NCBI RefSeq assembly: GCF_011397635.1
Contig: NC_064756.1
Coordinates: forward strand, 32,044,996 to 32,108,995
Direction of reading: 5' to 3'
Source of the DNA: Epinephelus fuscoguttatus
Lineage: Eukaryota; Chordata; Actinopteri; Perciformes; Serranidae
Length of the DNA stretch: 64,000 nt
Shown here: positions 26,901 through 40,900 of the stretch, piece after piece
How positions within the stretch are numbered: the first letter of the stretch is position 1
How the letters are laid out: every line of letters begins with the position of its first letter
Notes under the pieces: generated by a model
Databases searched by the model: none
The model's input: the letters and a program-made list of their open reading frames with translations, nothing else
Told to the model about the DNA's origin: nothing
Position numbers and translations under genes: made by a program

Positions 26901-28409
26901 CACTGTGCTTCAATTTTTTTAGCTTTACATGGAATGTAAATAACTGAAACATGCTGTTTGACCATGTATATTAACAGGAAAACATTTAGCTAATTTAGAT
27001 GTGGATATTTTGACACATCCATGATGTTCAAGGAGATCACCTACAATTGGCATCATCATGAGATTTATTCTGCAATATCTCCTTTTCAAAGGTAACACCA
27101 GTGTTGTAAACATGCCATTATTATTCTACCCAATTCTCCATTAGAATGAGCTGTCAATCAAACACAAAACCATTTACACAAACAATGCAACCTTGGGCTT
27201 CTAAGGGCAACGATAACAGACTCCCAACACAAAGTTCTGAAAATGAAAAGGAGGATATTGAAAAACTGTGAATTTCATCTTCCACTGTCTGCTCTTTGCA
27301 CCTCATCTTTGGGTGCAGAGCAATGATTACAAGTAAACTATTCCAAAATATTTGTCCTGCCTGGCAGGCAGTATGAAATATGACATAATGTTAATAAAAT
27401 AAAAATAACCTAGTAGGACAGATTTTTTCCACGTGGAAAAGTTGTGATTACTGTTATCGGTAAAAACAGTACTGACTGAGGTTTGGTTGAATCATTGGGT
27501 TACTTCACAGTGTCACTAATACCTATTAAATCAGTAATTAAAAACATGATCCAGAGGACAAACATTTCTTCATCACTTCTGTTTAGCATACCGCATTTGC
27601 CTTGCAATCCCACTCCATCTTTGAAATCCCTTTATCCTTTTACTTCCCCCACAAATCGCCCAGTGAATTACACAAGGCAATTTACATGCTTGGATAGTGA
27701 AAACAAGTGGAATTACTGTTATTTCTGCATAAAACGTTGTGCTGTTAATCCAAAAGAAGGACCACTATTTGTGTCAGGGTTGGAGGGCTTTTCATGCTAA
27801 GTCTTGCTACGGCTCCTCCAGTTGTCACTAATCTACAGCAGAACTGTGGGATGAAACAGAAAATAACAAACTGTTGATAACAGTCTGGCCCAAGTTACTG
27901 TAAAATAGGGAAATTTTCTATCTTGAGTCTTGATGTTGAGACGAAAAAAAGGCAAATACTCACGAAGCACCACACCCAGTCTGGCTTTTTAATTGTACAG
28001 GAATGTAAATATAACTGCAAGGATTATTAGCTCAAAAATTAATGTTCAACATTACTAAATCAGAATTGTGCTGTAGACCTCATATGTTTAAGTGTAATAC
28101 TTTTTTTTTTAAAGATATCAATTTGTCCCTGAAGGATTTTGTCAGAGACTTCTGTTCTGCTATGATAAGAGCTTATTGTGAGCTGGAGGACTGATATGGA
28201 CCCTGCCTACAGGGTACAGTGGGGATCAGTTTCTTCAGTTTAGTAAGACTTACAAGGCCTCCTCAGAGGTCATGCTGTGATTGTTACATTGCCCAGGGTA
28301 TGGTTCTCACATTTCAAGGGTAAAGAGAAAATCCATTTTCCAACTCACTATTTACGATTGCACATGAACATTTCCCCCTGCTCCATATCCAATTACTAAA
28401 TTATGATGG

Positions 28410-28880
28410 ATTTTTAACATTATTTTCTGCCAGCCATTATTCAAGACAGTCTATCTCAATTTACATAGCTTAACGAAGCACTGAGCTTTTAATAACGCGA
28501 AGGAGTGTGATAGTGGGAGCTGATGTTTATTTGAACTGGCTGGGCTTTTGGTGGTAATGATTATGAAGTGAGCATTGGGAACCGTCTCTGTAAGAGGAGA
28601 GGGAGAGCGAAGCGTTGTGTGAAGCAGGCAGATGGCTGGCCGGACAGTGTGTTGATAATGGCAACATTAGTCTGCTGGGAAGCAACATTATGCTCAAGGT
28701 CAATGGGAGCTGAAGAATGGAGGATCATAATGACACGGGCCCCATGTCCTGGAACGAGATCTCCCTTTAAGGATGTCGAGATATTTAATATGAGCTCAGC
28801 AATCTGCACAAGGCTATTATATCCATCCTCAAATTTCAAAAAGTTCATCTGTGTCACTGAAGCAGTAATAATGGACCATA
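28410..28880. promoter_or_regulatory. Candidate conserved noncoding element
   Basis: A complex, non-repetitive block with many homeodomain-like cores (ATTA, TAAT, TTAATAAC) and no supported coding frame on either strand, although two overlapping open frames of 98 and 137 codons occur by chance. It lies downstream of CADM2. Called on texture only. Confidence 0.3.
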
Positions 28881-29899
28881 AAAGGTGCTTTCTTTTTTAT
28901 TCTAAATTGGTAGGGTTTACCGTACGTGTAGTATTAAATTACATGTGTAGTATTAGATTACTACTAAATGTAAGGTACTAGTATCAACATTTGCTTTAGT
29001 CAAACATGTAGTTTTAATAATGCCCGTCTCCAGACCATTACACTTCATGTTCATAAAGCACATTTGCATACTATGTTCCTGAAATATTTTTCATAAGCAC
29101 TCTAATATTTGATGTTGTATAGACTGTATGTTAATGCATACTAATCCTCATCTATACCACACACAGATTTACAGTAATTAATAAGACATGAATGCTGATA
29201 ATACCTGTACCAATCTATCATTGATCCATACTTATCTGCATATATTTGGACTCCACAATTGTATCCACTGTATATACTGCTTCACTCTTTTTTTCTGTGT
29301 TTTATTTTCTCATTTATTTAGTCCTTTTATTCCATTTCTCTTTTTTTCCTGTTAGATGCTATTACTATTAGCTTTTTCAATGATTTAATTTCCCCACAGG
29401 GATCAATACAATTTCATCTTAAGTGTTATCATTTCACTTCAAATTAAAGCAATCAGCTGCATCCTAACATCTTTGACCATGATGTCAAATCACAAAGTGG
29501 TTTGCCTCCAGTTTTTCTCTCCCAGCCTACTTCCTCTCTAGAGTTTGTTAAACAAGGGCAACAGCAGCCTGCTGCGTTGACATCTGCGGGTAGTTTCATG
29601 AAGCCACTTCAAGCATATCGAACTCGGCTCCAGTGAGACGGGGAGGAATTCGGGGAGACTCAAGTCTTCCTTTTGTCACCCTGTATTAATGCACAAATCA
29701 TGAGCAGAGCTGAGAGCCTCGGGCAATCTTCCTGAGGAGCTTCATGTTTTTTTAATCCTTCAACACTTTGCATATATTATTAATACTAAAGGCTAAGTAA
29801 TACTTAACAGTTGCATGGAATAACAATTACAGTGCTTTGGTCATAGTGCTGTCCATCAACGTATGCTCTCTTTTATATAACTGTAGACATGCAGACTGA

Positions 29900-31795
29900 T
29901 ATTGTGACTGTGGGTAATAGCACTGTAATTCACAAGCAAGAAGAATTACTCTTGAGTGCATTTCAAAGTACAAACCTAGTCACAACAAAATGGCAGTTTT
30001 CAAGTTGTTCATTTTTTAATCCAGACTTTCTCTCTCTTCTGTCTTTTCTTTCTTTCTTTTTTTTACAGTGGCATAGTTGAAAAATGAATATTCAATACTG
30101 AGAAAAAAGCAAACCTCACACATCCCCCATAAAAAGCAAATTAATTACAGCGATTAAAACTTTGTACAAAATGAGTTATTTATAGCATCATACTGAACTA
30201 ACAAAATAACATGTATGAGCATTGGCAATGTGGTTCAATGTCTTTGATACAGTGACTATATACAGTGAGGGCATGTCTGATTCACCAATGCCTCAACATG
30301 TCATTAGTACTGTTTGCAGCAAACTCAAAGGCCATAACGGTGATCCTTGTATTGTTTTTTTTTTTTTTTATGATAAGTTACAGAATTAAAAAATGGAAAA
30401 GTTAATGTCAGACAACTACTTTAGTAATAACAGCAATAATATCAATCAATATAGTATTATATAATAAATGTCAATCAATCATAATAATAAATACATATAT
30501 TTGACCAGATTTTTTTTCTTTTACATTTTAAGCAATTCATTAGAATCCCTGTTTGAAAAAACCTTCAAAAATGTGAAAAGAATCTCATCAAAATGATGGG
30601 AACTGATAAGACCTGAAATTAAAAGCTATAACCATTCTTTTATCTTTTACTAAAATTCAATACTTACACATTATTTACATGCCACCAGGCAAAACAACCT
30701 CTTGTTAGATAAATGGGAAAAAAAGAAGACTTGTGGAATACTTTAAATACTGTATATGCTAATATACAAATTGTAATATGTCAGGGATCCCAAGATTCAA
30801 CAATATTGTTCACCAATATTCACGTTAGCAAAGTATTTTACAGCAATATCCACACATTGAGCATAGTTGTTCAATAAAATTCAACATAAATAATGAACCC
30901 CCACAAGGTTCCACTCATTCAGTTTTGATCTTACATCAAATCGGCAACCAAAATTAAAGTTCCTCATCCATGACGATAACTGCAAGTGTACTGAAATCTT
31001 CATCACATGTCTGACACCATCTCTCCATCTAGACTCATATTGAATCCTGAGACAAGAAACAGTTGATGTGTTTTCCCTCCATGTTAGTCCTCAGACTTTG
31101 TGCTTTAATTTTCTAACTTGTTCTCTGTTGGTACAAATCAACAACATGAGTGAAAATTGAGAATCATACATAAATGCAGAAATATACAGACAGTGCTAAG
31201 AGGGAGCTGATTTAATCTAGAAACAAATCACATAGATTGTGCTTCTATGTTTTGTTTTGTCAAAGTGTCTGGTCAGTCATATGATATTTTGAATGTATGC
31301 AGTATGGCTGTGGTGGGGTATGCTCCAGGCAACATCTGTTTAATCCTGTTTAATGTTTGACAAATTGATGTTTAAACATATTCTGCTTTTGAAGCAAAAC
31401 ATTTCAAAAAGCTAAGACTTGACTCTAACTTGAGCTGAAGCACGTTTCTTGTTGATTCTGAATTTTAAAAAATCTGCAAAAGTTGTATAACACGAAAAGT
31501 AATAGAGTGAAGAAGAAAAGCAAGCAATAAAAGAAATGCAGAAAAATATACAGCATTTAGGCACCATAAAACTGAAATGGAAATAATCCAATTGTACATG
31601 GGTTACATTGATTACAAAAGGAGAAGGCTATATTGTCAGCGGATGCTTTGAAAACAAGCATATCCAAGCATGAGCTTTCTGTAAAAGACAACAGATAATA
31701 AGGAAAGTAAAACAGACCATGTAGTGACGCTGAGGCAGCTTAAAATTGCACGTCTGCTGTCAGAAGTTGAAACGAAGGAAAAGAGTAACGGAAGT
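29900..31795 (-). other. CADM2 3' UTR and flank
   Basis: AT-rich sequence following the CADM2 stop on the minus strand, with no coding content. CADM2 mRNAs are known for very long 3' UTRs. Minus-strand ATTAAA motifs occur near 31340-31355 and AATAAA motifs near 29298-29335; I cannot decide which end is used. Confidence 0.45.
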
Positions 31796-31914
31796 CTAAA
31801 TGAAGTACTCTTTCTTTTCCTCTGCATGCACATGGTTTCCCTCAGCATTGATGATGGCTGTGTCTGCGTCGGGGGCATCCTCTGCTCCTTTGGCCTCGTG
31901 TGTTAGATATGTCC
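31796..31914 (-). CDS. cadm2: CADM2 last coding exon: cytoplasmic tail
   Basis: After a CTCCAG acceptor it encodes [20 protein letters not shown], then IINAEG, and ends EEKKEYFI with TAG at 31796-31798. The membrane-proximal part is the FERM/4.1 site and the last four residues are a class II PDZ ligand. Only 116 bases of intron separate it from the membrane exon. Confidence 0.96.
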
Positions 31915-34900
31915 CTGGAGACATATAGAGCCATACAGCAAGTTATCCACCCGCTGAAAAGCATTAGACATATACATTTACTCCAAGCAAAAAAATTGTT
32001 ATTCAAGGCAGCTCAAGTGACCTCTTTTACCTTTATGTCTGGCCAGATATCGTCCAAGAACTATTATCAGACACAAGGTGATGAAGACCACGACTGCAAC
32101 AACACCACCGATTAGAGCGTGGTCAGGTCCATGTTGTCCTAAAGCATTAGGATCTGAAAGAAGACAGACAAAGAGATGGAGGGAAAAGTAGAGAGATAAA
32201 ATTAACACCTGCAGGATGTTTTACTGCTGTCTAATGCAGGTGTAAACATTTATTAAAAAGCAATGACAATATTATACTCCTGCAAGTATCCTGAACAAAA
32301 TCCAGATGTAACGTTAACACTTTAACACACATAAACAAAGCACAACAGTCCCAAATGAGCTTCTGTCATATTTACAGCAACCTGACATCACTGCTTTGAA
32401 GTGCGTGAATTGAGGTATAAAAGAAGTAATCAAAGGAAATACCACAAATCTCTGCACAGTTTGAAAATATGGCATTAGCAACAGCAACATGCTGCAAGAA
32501 AACTGAAGTGTAGCTCTGAGTGATGTTTTAGTTTTTTCGCCAAAGCCTCTACACATGCTCTTTTGTGTTTGGCCCTTGCTCGCTGCCACATTCTGCTGCT
32601 GAGGATCAGGTTTTTTAAATAAGTGTTATTTAACATGAGGCGTCCTCCAGGCAGCTAGCAAGCTGAAGGTTTCTCAGGCAGGAGCATGCCTTTGTGTCTC
32701 TCCTGTAATAAACTGTAAGTGGCTGTGTCTTTACTGTGCACCTCGTGTGCTCTCATTATCTCAAGCTGATGAATGGCTATGGCTTGTGCTCAGTTTTGCA
32801 AAGTGACCCTGGGAAATGACGGCGGGGATGTTCCTACAAACCTCGTTATACTCCTCTGTTAACTGAATGCAACCCTCATTTTCAGCAACCCAGTGTGGGA
32901 CGTTAAAAATAAAAAGAGATGACATTGTGAAACATGCAGTTTATTTAACTCACATGCAGAATAGAACCACCACGATTGTTCTGTAAGGGACTCACAAGCA
33001 GGCACTTCAGATTTTGAAGCAATAACTGTTTTGGTACAGCAGTTGAATTAACTCAGTTTTGGTTGCATGTCGATGGATATAATGATCTGTACGGGTGATT
33101 CCACTGTCAACAAGGGGCATAAGCAATTTTCATATCACACTCGGCTGGTGCACATTGCTCACAGGAATGAGACAAAGCTGAACTGCTCTTGCTGCACTGC
33201 AGCTGAATGTGTCATCTCAAAACAACAGTTTGCTACTCATGCTTTCACCTTAATTTGTGACCAAATAAGTTATAATGCTTCTCCAACCATATTTTTGAGC
33301 TTTAATTCAAATGTAAATACACTGATTATTTTTTGTCAATACTGGAAATAAACTACAGAGAGGCAACATACGAAATCAATCTGGATGAAAAAATTAGACC
33401 AACTTTCTTAAGATGACACTGTTGAAACTACACACACTGTCACAAAAGGAGAACTACAGACATTTATGCAGCACGCAGGAGCATCAGTGACTCAAACTGA
33501 CATAGTTTTGATCCGTTGTTTAGTTACCTTTAGACAATGTGAACTGAGAACTTATTTCTATCCTGTGTCCATCTTGGCTGACATAGACACAACCCCCATG
33601 TATTTTATGCCTTACACAAATTAAAGTATATATCTCACAAGTGAACACCATATCAAACTAAATTTCGGAAACCACATGCAATGCAGATAGATTAAATCAC
33701 AAACTTACCAAGAAATATATGGTAAACAGAAATATTTCCTATGTGAACAGAAATGTGCACAATAGAGTTCCCTCAAAGAATTTTGGACTTTCCCTTCCAT
33801 CTCTGCATAATTACATGATCTGAAATCAAATATTTACACACTGGCAGAGATACAATCTCCAGCCTGGCTCCACTAAGATAGAGCCATCTATTTCATTGTG
33901 CAAAGACAAAGTAAACCAGAAACATATTGTGTGATAACTTATGCAGCCTGTGACATGGCTGGAGAGAAAGCGGCTGGCGTCAGCAGAGTGAGCATCCATG
34001 CATGGTGATGGTTTGGCTCATGCTGTGTGGAGGCCGTGATGTGTCCTGACCCAGATCCAGATCCAGCATCACACACTGTAAATCTGGCTTGCAATGATCG
34101 TCTAGTGGGATATTTACCTGTTGTAGGCCCTGGAAAGTCTTTGGCTGTTGCCATGGTTGCAGACAGTGACAGCAGTAAGGGAAGACGAGGGGAACAACAC
34201 CGTGATAAAAAAGGTGACCACAAAGTTCGTAGGAAAACATGAGATATTAGCATGGTCTGTTATTCTGAGCTTTTACTTTGACAGCGTGCAGAAGTTACAG
34301 AAAGCTGGATGTTTGCTGTCTAAGCCAAATGAATGCCTAACTGGAGTTACTGGAAACAGTCACTCGGAGAACAGCCCTAGATACAGCGAAAAGGACAAGA
34401 TGAAGAACAAAGGTGTACATATACTGAGATTCCTGACATGTTATTGGCCATGTACATTTTTTTTTACGGTAATTTCATTTTAAGGTTTTGGGCATCACTA
34501 ATGAAATTTCGTTCACCACCATTGTGTAACACCATGTCCTAACTAAACACAAGTGAGAGCAGGCAACTAAATCAGTCTGATTGTTTTGTTTTCCATTGGA
34601 TTGCCCTAACTGGTTGCAACTAACGCAGCACAATGTGGCATGCAGTTTTGAGCTGAATTTTTGTTAGCCGTCCTGTTTGTATTTTATTTCTGTCGCTCGT
34701 GTTGATAGTGCTGGAATGTACAAGAACTGCTGATTCACAAGGCTGAAATGTGAATATCTTTACAATATGTCCTCATTTCACTACACAAACGTAAGTAAGG
34801 TGCCAGCTGGCTGCGGGGAGATCGCCAGAAGGCTAAACCTTTCTGGTAAGTTTGTTGTGTGGGATGCTCAGCTGAGCTGGCTTGTTTTACAAAGTGGAAA

Positions 34901-37900
34901 GGGTACGGAATCTACAACAATGAGATCTATACCCGCGATAGTGTTGTTGCAAATATGAATAATAAGGAGAGGGCAGCTATGTTCTCCAGTGTGCTACACT
35001 TGACAATTGATGTCAAGGTCCCTTGCTACAGTGTTTGCTGTCAATGTTTGTAACAGTTGGTAACAGTTGTAGCAGTCAGAGAATAGTTAGCACGTTCTGT
35101 ATAATATTGCCTGTCAAAGTTGAACAAGGTTAAAAATTTGGCATACCATAATGTTAAGCCCCTGAAATAGTACTTGTTTACATGACATAACAGAGTTCCA
35201 TATTTAACAGATCCAGTGTGGACAGAGTGTTTGACGGTGCGATAGTTGGATGCTTGCTTGCTGTTAGGACACAGAGTTAGGGTGGAAGTATAGATCTTAG
35301 TGACAAATATCTCAAAACCTAGACAAATTAATCCATAACTATCTGCATGCAACAACACAGGAGGCAACAAAAAAAAATCTATCTTTTGTACTTTACAAAC
35401 AATCCATTTAGGACTTTTCAGGTATCAGGTAACACATCATTCAAAAGCATCTGAGTATTCAACAACGAATATTGGGCAGTCTACAATGGAGGAAGGATAG
35501 GTAGGAGCATAAAATATGGCCAAAGTGTCCCAAATTCTCATGAGAGTCCAAGTCCTTTTTTTTCACGTTATGGAGCCATGTTTTTATGAGTGGACACTTT
35601 TGCTTGTTTGTATTGTGCACATGCACAAGGAGCCACATGCACGTACATGGGGTCAACGTGATACACATTCCTGTCACCAGTTTCAAAGCACGTTACGGTG
35701 AAATTGAAAATACGCCCAAAAGGCTGGCAAGTAAACGCTCTCTGTGTAGCACATACACAATGAATGGGTGCAGTGGCGCCACCGCGCACTCTGTGTGAAA
35801 AGGGCTTAAAGCGCTGAGACAAGGCGTGTCAATAGCAGAGAAGAGGGGGAGGACAGCGGTCACCATGGAGCTTCAGGAGCTTGACAGCTCCATGGTCTTC
35901 CGCTACTCAGCGTCTTCTCTCCCATTGGACGCGTGAAAGAGGCTTAAGACTGTAAGCTAATAAACATGGATGTAAACAATACACAACCTTTGAAGAAGCA
36001 TTTTTCGCAAGTATTTCATGAAGAAGGAAACACTTTCTTTTTGCCAGACCTCATGGATACACATAATGTGTTTTGGTGAGAAACACTGAATAATAGTATA
36101 ACTTGTTTATTTACAGGAAAGCTCCAAAAGACACTTTTAAGGTTCATGGATTGATTATCAAAACAAAGCACAACTCAAATCTAAGTAGCCTTGACTATTA
36201 AGGAAATTAGTCTATTTTACCTGCAGAGTGTTTTTGTGGTTCAATATGGAAAAAGTCATACACAAACATTACAACGTGAATTCCATTAGGAGAGATGAAG
36301 TGAAGTAAACACATAGAGCATGTGATTTTGGTAAACATTATTCAAACGTAATTGCATGTGTTCTTATTGTTTGGTTGTAATGGTAGAAATCATTCAGCCT
36401 AAGAACAAAAGTATAAACACTCATGTTTTCTATTTTCTGCTTCTCCAAAGATGTAAATTTGTGCAGTGGTTTGCAAACAGTGACTACCTGATGTGGTGCC
36501 TTACTCCTACAATGTCTGCATATTGTCAGCTACCAATAATAAAATTTAATCACAAACAGTAATAAAAATGCTGGTGAGGTAACAGTGCTGTGCATGAAAA
36601 ATAAAGCAGAAAGGAAACAGAAAAATAGACAGAGTATTGAATTCATCCAGTAAAACAATGCTATTTTCTAGCTCAAAGCCTGGTTGTTAGCTCATCAATC
36701 ATCAATGTGTGTTCAGTGTCATGTTTGTGAGTGCATAGAGCGTTGAGGTGGGGCCATGGAGGGGGTGCAAGAGTACCTGCAAACGCAGCTGTGACTGCCT
36801 TTGCCTGATGTGAGAATGTCGGCATTAACAGGACTGGGGGAATAGAGGCTAGAAAGGGAGCCGGGGGAGCTGAAGATGGAGGCACTAAGGTGATGACGTC
36901 TGCTAAATGAAAACAAGAACAACGGGGAGCAAAAACAAACCTCTCCATGGGGAACAGGCTCAACAAGAGAAAACTTACAGGAAAACAAACAGCACAAATC
37001 AATTACTGCATGTGGTTGGTGCAGTGGGTTAATTCTAGTCTACCACCTCAGTGAATACAAGCAAGACAATGAAAAAAAATGCAGTACAAGAGTTGCACAA
37101 ATGACTCGAGCTCTGAATGAATCAGTTCTTTCCACAAAATCTTTGGGGAAAGGAGGAATGACTCATATTTCTTACATCTATTAAAATTTAAAGAAATAGA
37201 TGATTGGTTAGCAAATGAGCCACAGAAACAGAGTGTAAAACTCCTCAAGTGTCATGCATTTTGAGGTAAAAATGTACAATGAATGAGTGAAATGTGAGGG
37301 TGAGGGAGTTAGAAGTGGGTCTGTAGCCCTACAATCAGTTGCAGTCATTTTTTAAATGCATTTAACTAAACCACTATCTGTTAACGTCTCACTCAGAGTA
37401 ATTATCATATACAATGTTTCCTTGCTTTATTTAATACAGTGTGGTAAGGAGCATAATTGCAGACGGTGATAAATTGCGGCGGAGCGATGACATTTATTGC
37501 TTCTCAGCTCTCCTGTCATTAGCAAATTAGGCTTAGAGGCTGAGATGATCCGAAGAGACCCAGTAAGTATTCAGCCAGACACGATGTAGCTCTGAGGAAT
37601 GACTGTCATCCTCAGTGGAAATGAGCCTGTCTTGCACATCCTGTACCTGCTCAAAGTAATTTTTCATTTTTCCCACTAACCAGGACCTTTGTATTTAGTG
37701 TAAGAGGGCTGCCGAGGGTTACACATTCTGCTATTTCCTCTGTTAATCCGACAAAAATTGAGAAACTGCTCCCTGGCACATACATGCATAACTCCAACAA
37801 CCCAGGTTCATTCAACAAATTTAAATGTTTTTCTTTAACTTGAACTAATAGAAAATCTTAACAACTGTGAAATGTGAGAATTGAAACTTTGTTACCAGCA

Positions 37901-40900
37901 CATGGCTCCCAGATATGACAGGATGATATGTACTAGTCTGACATCGCTGCCTACCCTCAATAAGCATGCTGAAAGACGAGACTGAGATAACAAAAGCTGA
38001 AAGGACGAATGTGTCATCCTCCTTTTCCCTCGGTTTTTTTTTTGTACCCCAGTGAAGGGCTTTCTTTCCCCAAATGCCTCTGCCTTTAAAATTGAACAAA
38101 GAAGCTGCTGTGTATCCACTAACTGCCTGTGAGCCCGAATAAGTCCAGCGGCTGAGCTGTGATAAGTCGCTCCCAAACAAACTGTGGGACTGTTTAATTG
38201 GCAAAAATGGAAACAAATAAATTCATGTTGAATTTTAATATTCTGTCCTTGTTTTTGTATTTTTACTTGGCTGTATTTGATAAACGTTATAAACATGTGC
38301 TGCAGAGGCCTTAATGATCCGTTTCCTGCACCATGCTGTCTTTATTCTCTCAGCCGCTCCACTGTCTCGGGATTAACTTATCTCTCCTCCAGGCGGTACT
38401 CGGAAGCTAAATTCTGCATCCTTAACACTTTTTTCCCTGTTTCCTTATAGGAAGAGTCCAAAAGCTAAACCTGTGTAGCAATATGTACAGTGCAGTGAGG
38501 TAAACTGGGTTATCCAGCACAGTGCCAAGGAAATATTTGGAAGGGAAATCTTAAGGAAATGGTCTGCAAACTGGTGACCTGCAGTACTACAGATTACTTT
38601 GCTGTACTATCAGTACTAGTCTTAAAATGCCATTTTTTAAGAACAGTTAAAAATGAACGTATTATCCTTAGTTCAATTTGTTTGTCAGCAGGATGACAAA
38701 AAACTACTGGTCCAGTTTTCATGATACTTGGTGGATGGGTGAAGCATGGACCAATGAAGAACCCATTAAATTTTGGAGCAAATCTGAATCACAGAGCTTA
38801 TACACAAATCATTTTTCACTTTTGTTAACATTACGAGATAGGGAGATAGGGCATTTGGTCTTGGTGGAGGTCTTGTAATTTTTCACATTTGTGGTCAGTT
38901 GTTGGAAGGCACCTTTTGCTCTATTTTATCCAACCCTGCAACACCATCTGGCAGGAAATGTTATGTGGTGTTGTACATTCATCATGTTGGTAAATTTTAG
39001 AGATTAGCATATGTTTCCCTGTTCCAGGCAACCACTGATTTCAATTCAGTCCTAGGCAGTAGATAAAAATTAATTAGCCAACTGTTTTAACTTCATTGAA
39101 TTGTGTAATTAAGCATAACATACTACTGCCATTTCAGTAATCAATTAGCTAAACTCCATAACTGCCTTAAAGACATAAAAACTTGGATGAGCACCAATTT
39201 CCTGATGTTAAATTCAGACAAAACTGAAGTTATTGTTCTTGGCCCCAAACAATTCAGAGACTCCTTATCTGATGACATAGTTTCTCTAGATGGCATTGCT
39301 CTGGCCTCTAGCACTACCGTAAGAAACCTCGGAGTAACATTTGATCAAGATTTGTCTTTTAATTCTCATTTAAAACAAACCTCACGGACTGCATTTTTTC
39401 ATCTGCGTAATATTGCGAAAATTAGGCCTATCCTGACCCGAAAAGATGCAGAAAAATTGGTCCACGCTTTTGTTACCTCTAGGCTGGATTACTGTAACTC
39501 TCTATTATCAGGTAGCTCTAGTAAGTCCTTAAAAACTCTCCAGCTAATTCAGAATGCAGCGGCACATGTACTAACAGGAACTGAGAAACGTGATCATATT
39601 TCTCCTGTTTTAGCTTCTCTGCACTGGCTCCCTGTAAAATCCAGAATTGAATATAAAATCCTACTGTTAACTTATAAAGCTCTAAATGGTCAAGCTCCGT
39701 CATATCTTAGAGAGCTCATAGTGTCATATTATCCCACCAGAACACTGCGCTCTGAGAACGCAGGGTTACTCGTGGTCCCTAAAGTCTCCAAAAGTAGATC
39801 AGGTGCCAGAGCCTTCAGGTATCAGGCTCCTCTCCTGTGGAATCATCTTCCTGTTACGGTCCGGGAGGCAGACACCGTCTCCACATTTAAGACTAGACTT
39901 AAGACTTTCCTCTTTGATAAAGCTTATAGTTAGGGCTGGCTCAGGCTTGCCCTGTACCAGCCCCTAGTTAGGCTGACTTAGGCCTAGTCTGCCGGAGGAC
40001 CCCCCTATAAAACACCGGGCACCTTCTCTCCTTCTCTCTCTCTCTCGTATTCTATTACTGCACCTTCCTAACTCGGCCATTCTGGATGTCACTAACTCGG
40101 CTTCTTCTCCGGAGCCTTTGTGCTCCACTGTCTCTCAGATTAACTCATATCACAGCGGTGCCTGGACAGCGTGACGTGTGTGGTTGTGCTGCTGCCGTGG
40201 TCCTGCCAGATGCCTCCTGCTGCTGCTGCCATCATTAGTTATTAGTCATACAGTACAGGCCAAAAGTTTGGACACACCTTCTCATTCAATGCGTTTTTTT
40301 TATTTTCATGACTATTTACATTGTAGATTCTCACTGAAGGCATCAAAACCATGAATGAACACATGTGGAGTTATGTACTTAACAAAAAAAGGTGAAATAA
40401 CTGAAAACATGTTTTATATTCTAGTTTCTTCAAAATAGCCACCCTTTGCTCTGATTACTGCTTTGCACACTCTTGGCATTCTCTCCATGAGCTTCAAGAG
40501 GTAGTCACCTGAAATGGTTTTCCAACAGTCTTGAAGGAGTTCCCAGAGGTGTTTAGCACTTGTTGGCCCCTTTGCCTTCACTCTGCGGTCCAGCTCACCC
40601 CAAACCATCTCGATTGGGTTCAGGTCCGGTGACTGTGGAGGCCAGGTCATCTGCCACAGCACTCCATCACTCTCCTTCTTGGTCAAATAGCCCTTACACA
40701 GCCTGGAGGTGTGTTTGGGGTCATTGTCCTGTTGAAAAATAAATGATCGTCCAACTAAACGCAAACCGGTTGGGATGGCATGTCGCTGCAGGATGCTGTG
40801 GTAGCCATGCTGGTTCAGTGTGCCTTCAATTTTGAATAAATCCCCAACAGTGTCACCAGCAAAACACCCCCACACCATGCTTCACAGTGGGAACCAGGCA

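Larger units (their letters stand above)
20951..29900. other. Gene-poor interval between RWDD2B and CADM2
   Basis: No exon with recognisable protein content. It contains one MITE (22852-23195), a short CA repeat (22479-22494) and blocks of complex, non-repetitive sequence (26430-26900, 28410-28880, 29540-29740) that resemble conserved noncoding elements. Three minus-strand AATAAA motifs lie between 29298 and 29335 and could end long CADM2 transcripts. Confidence 0.5.

Noticed and set aside
28561-28981. Overlapping open frames of 98 and 137 codons
   Set aside because: They overlap on opposite strands, match no family I know, and the block looks regulatory rather than coding.
33939-34253. 104-codon minus-strand open frame as a separate gene
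   Set aside because: No family and low-complexity start; only the 27-base segment inside it with splice signals and CADM2 phase is worth noting.
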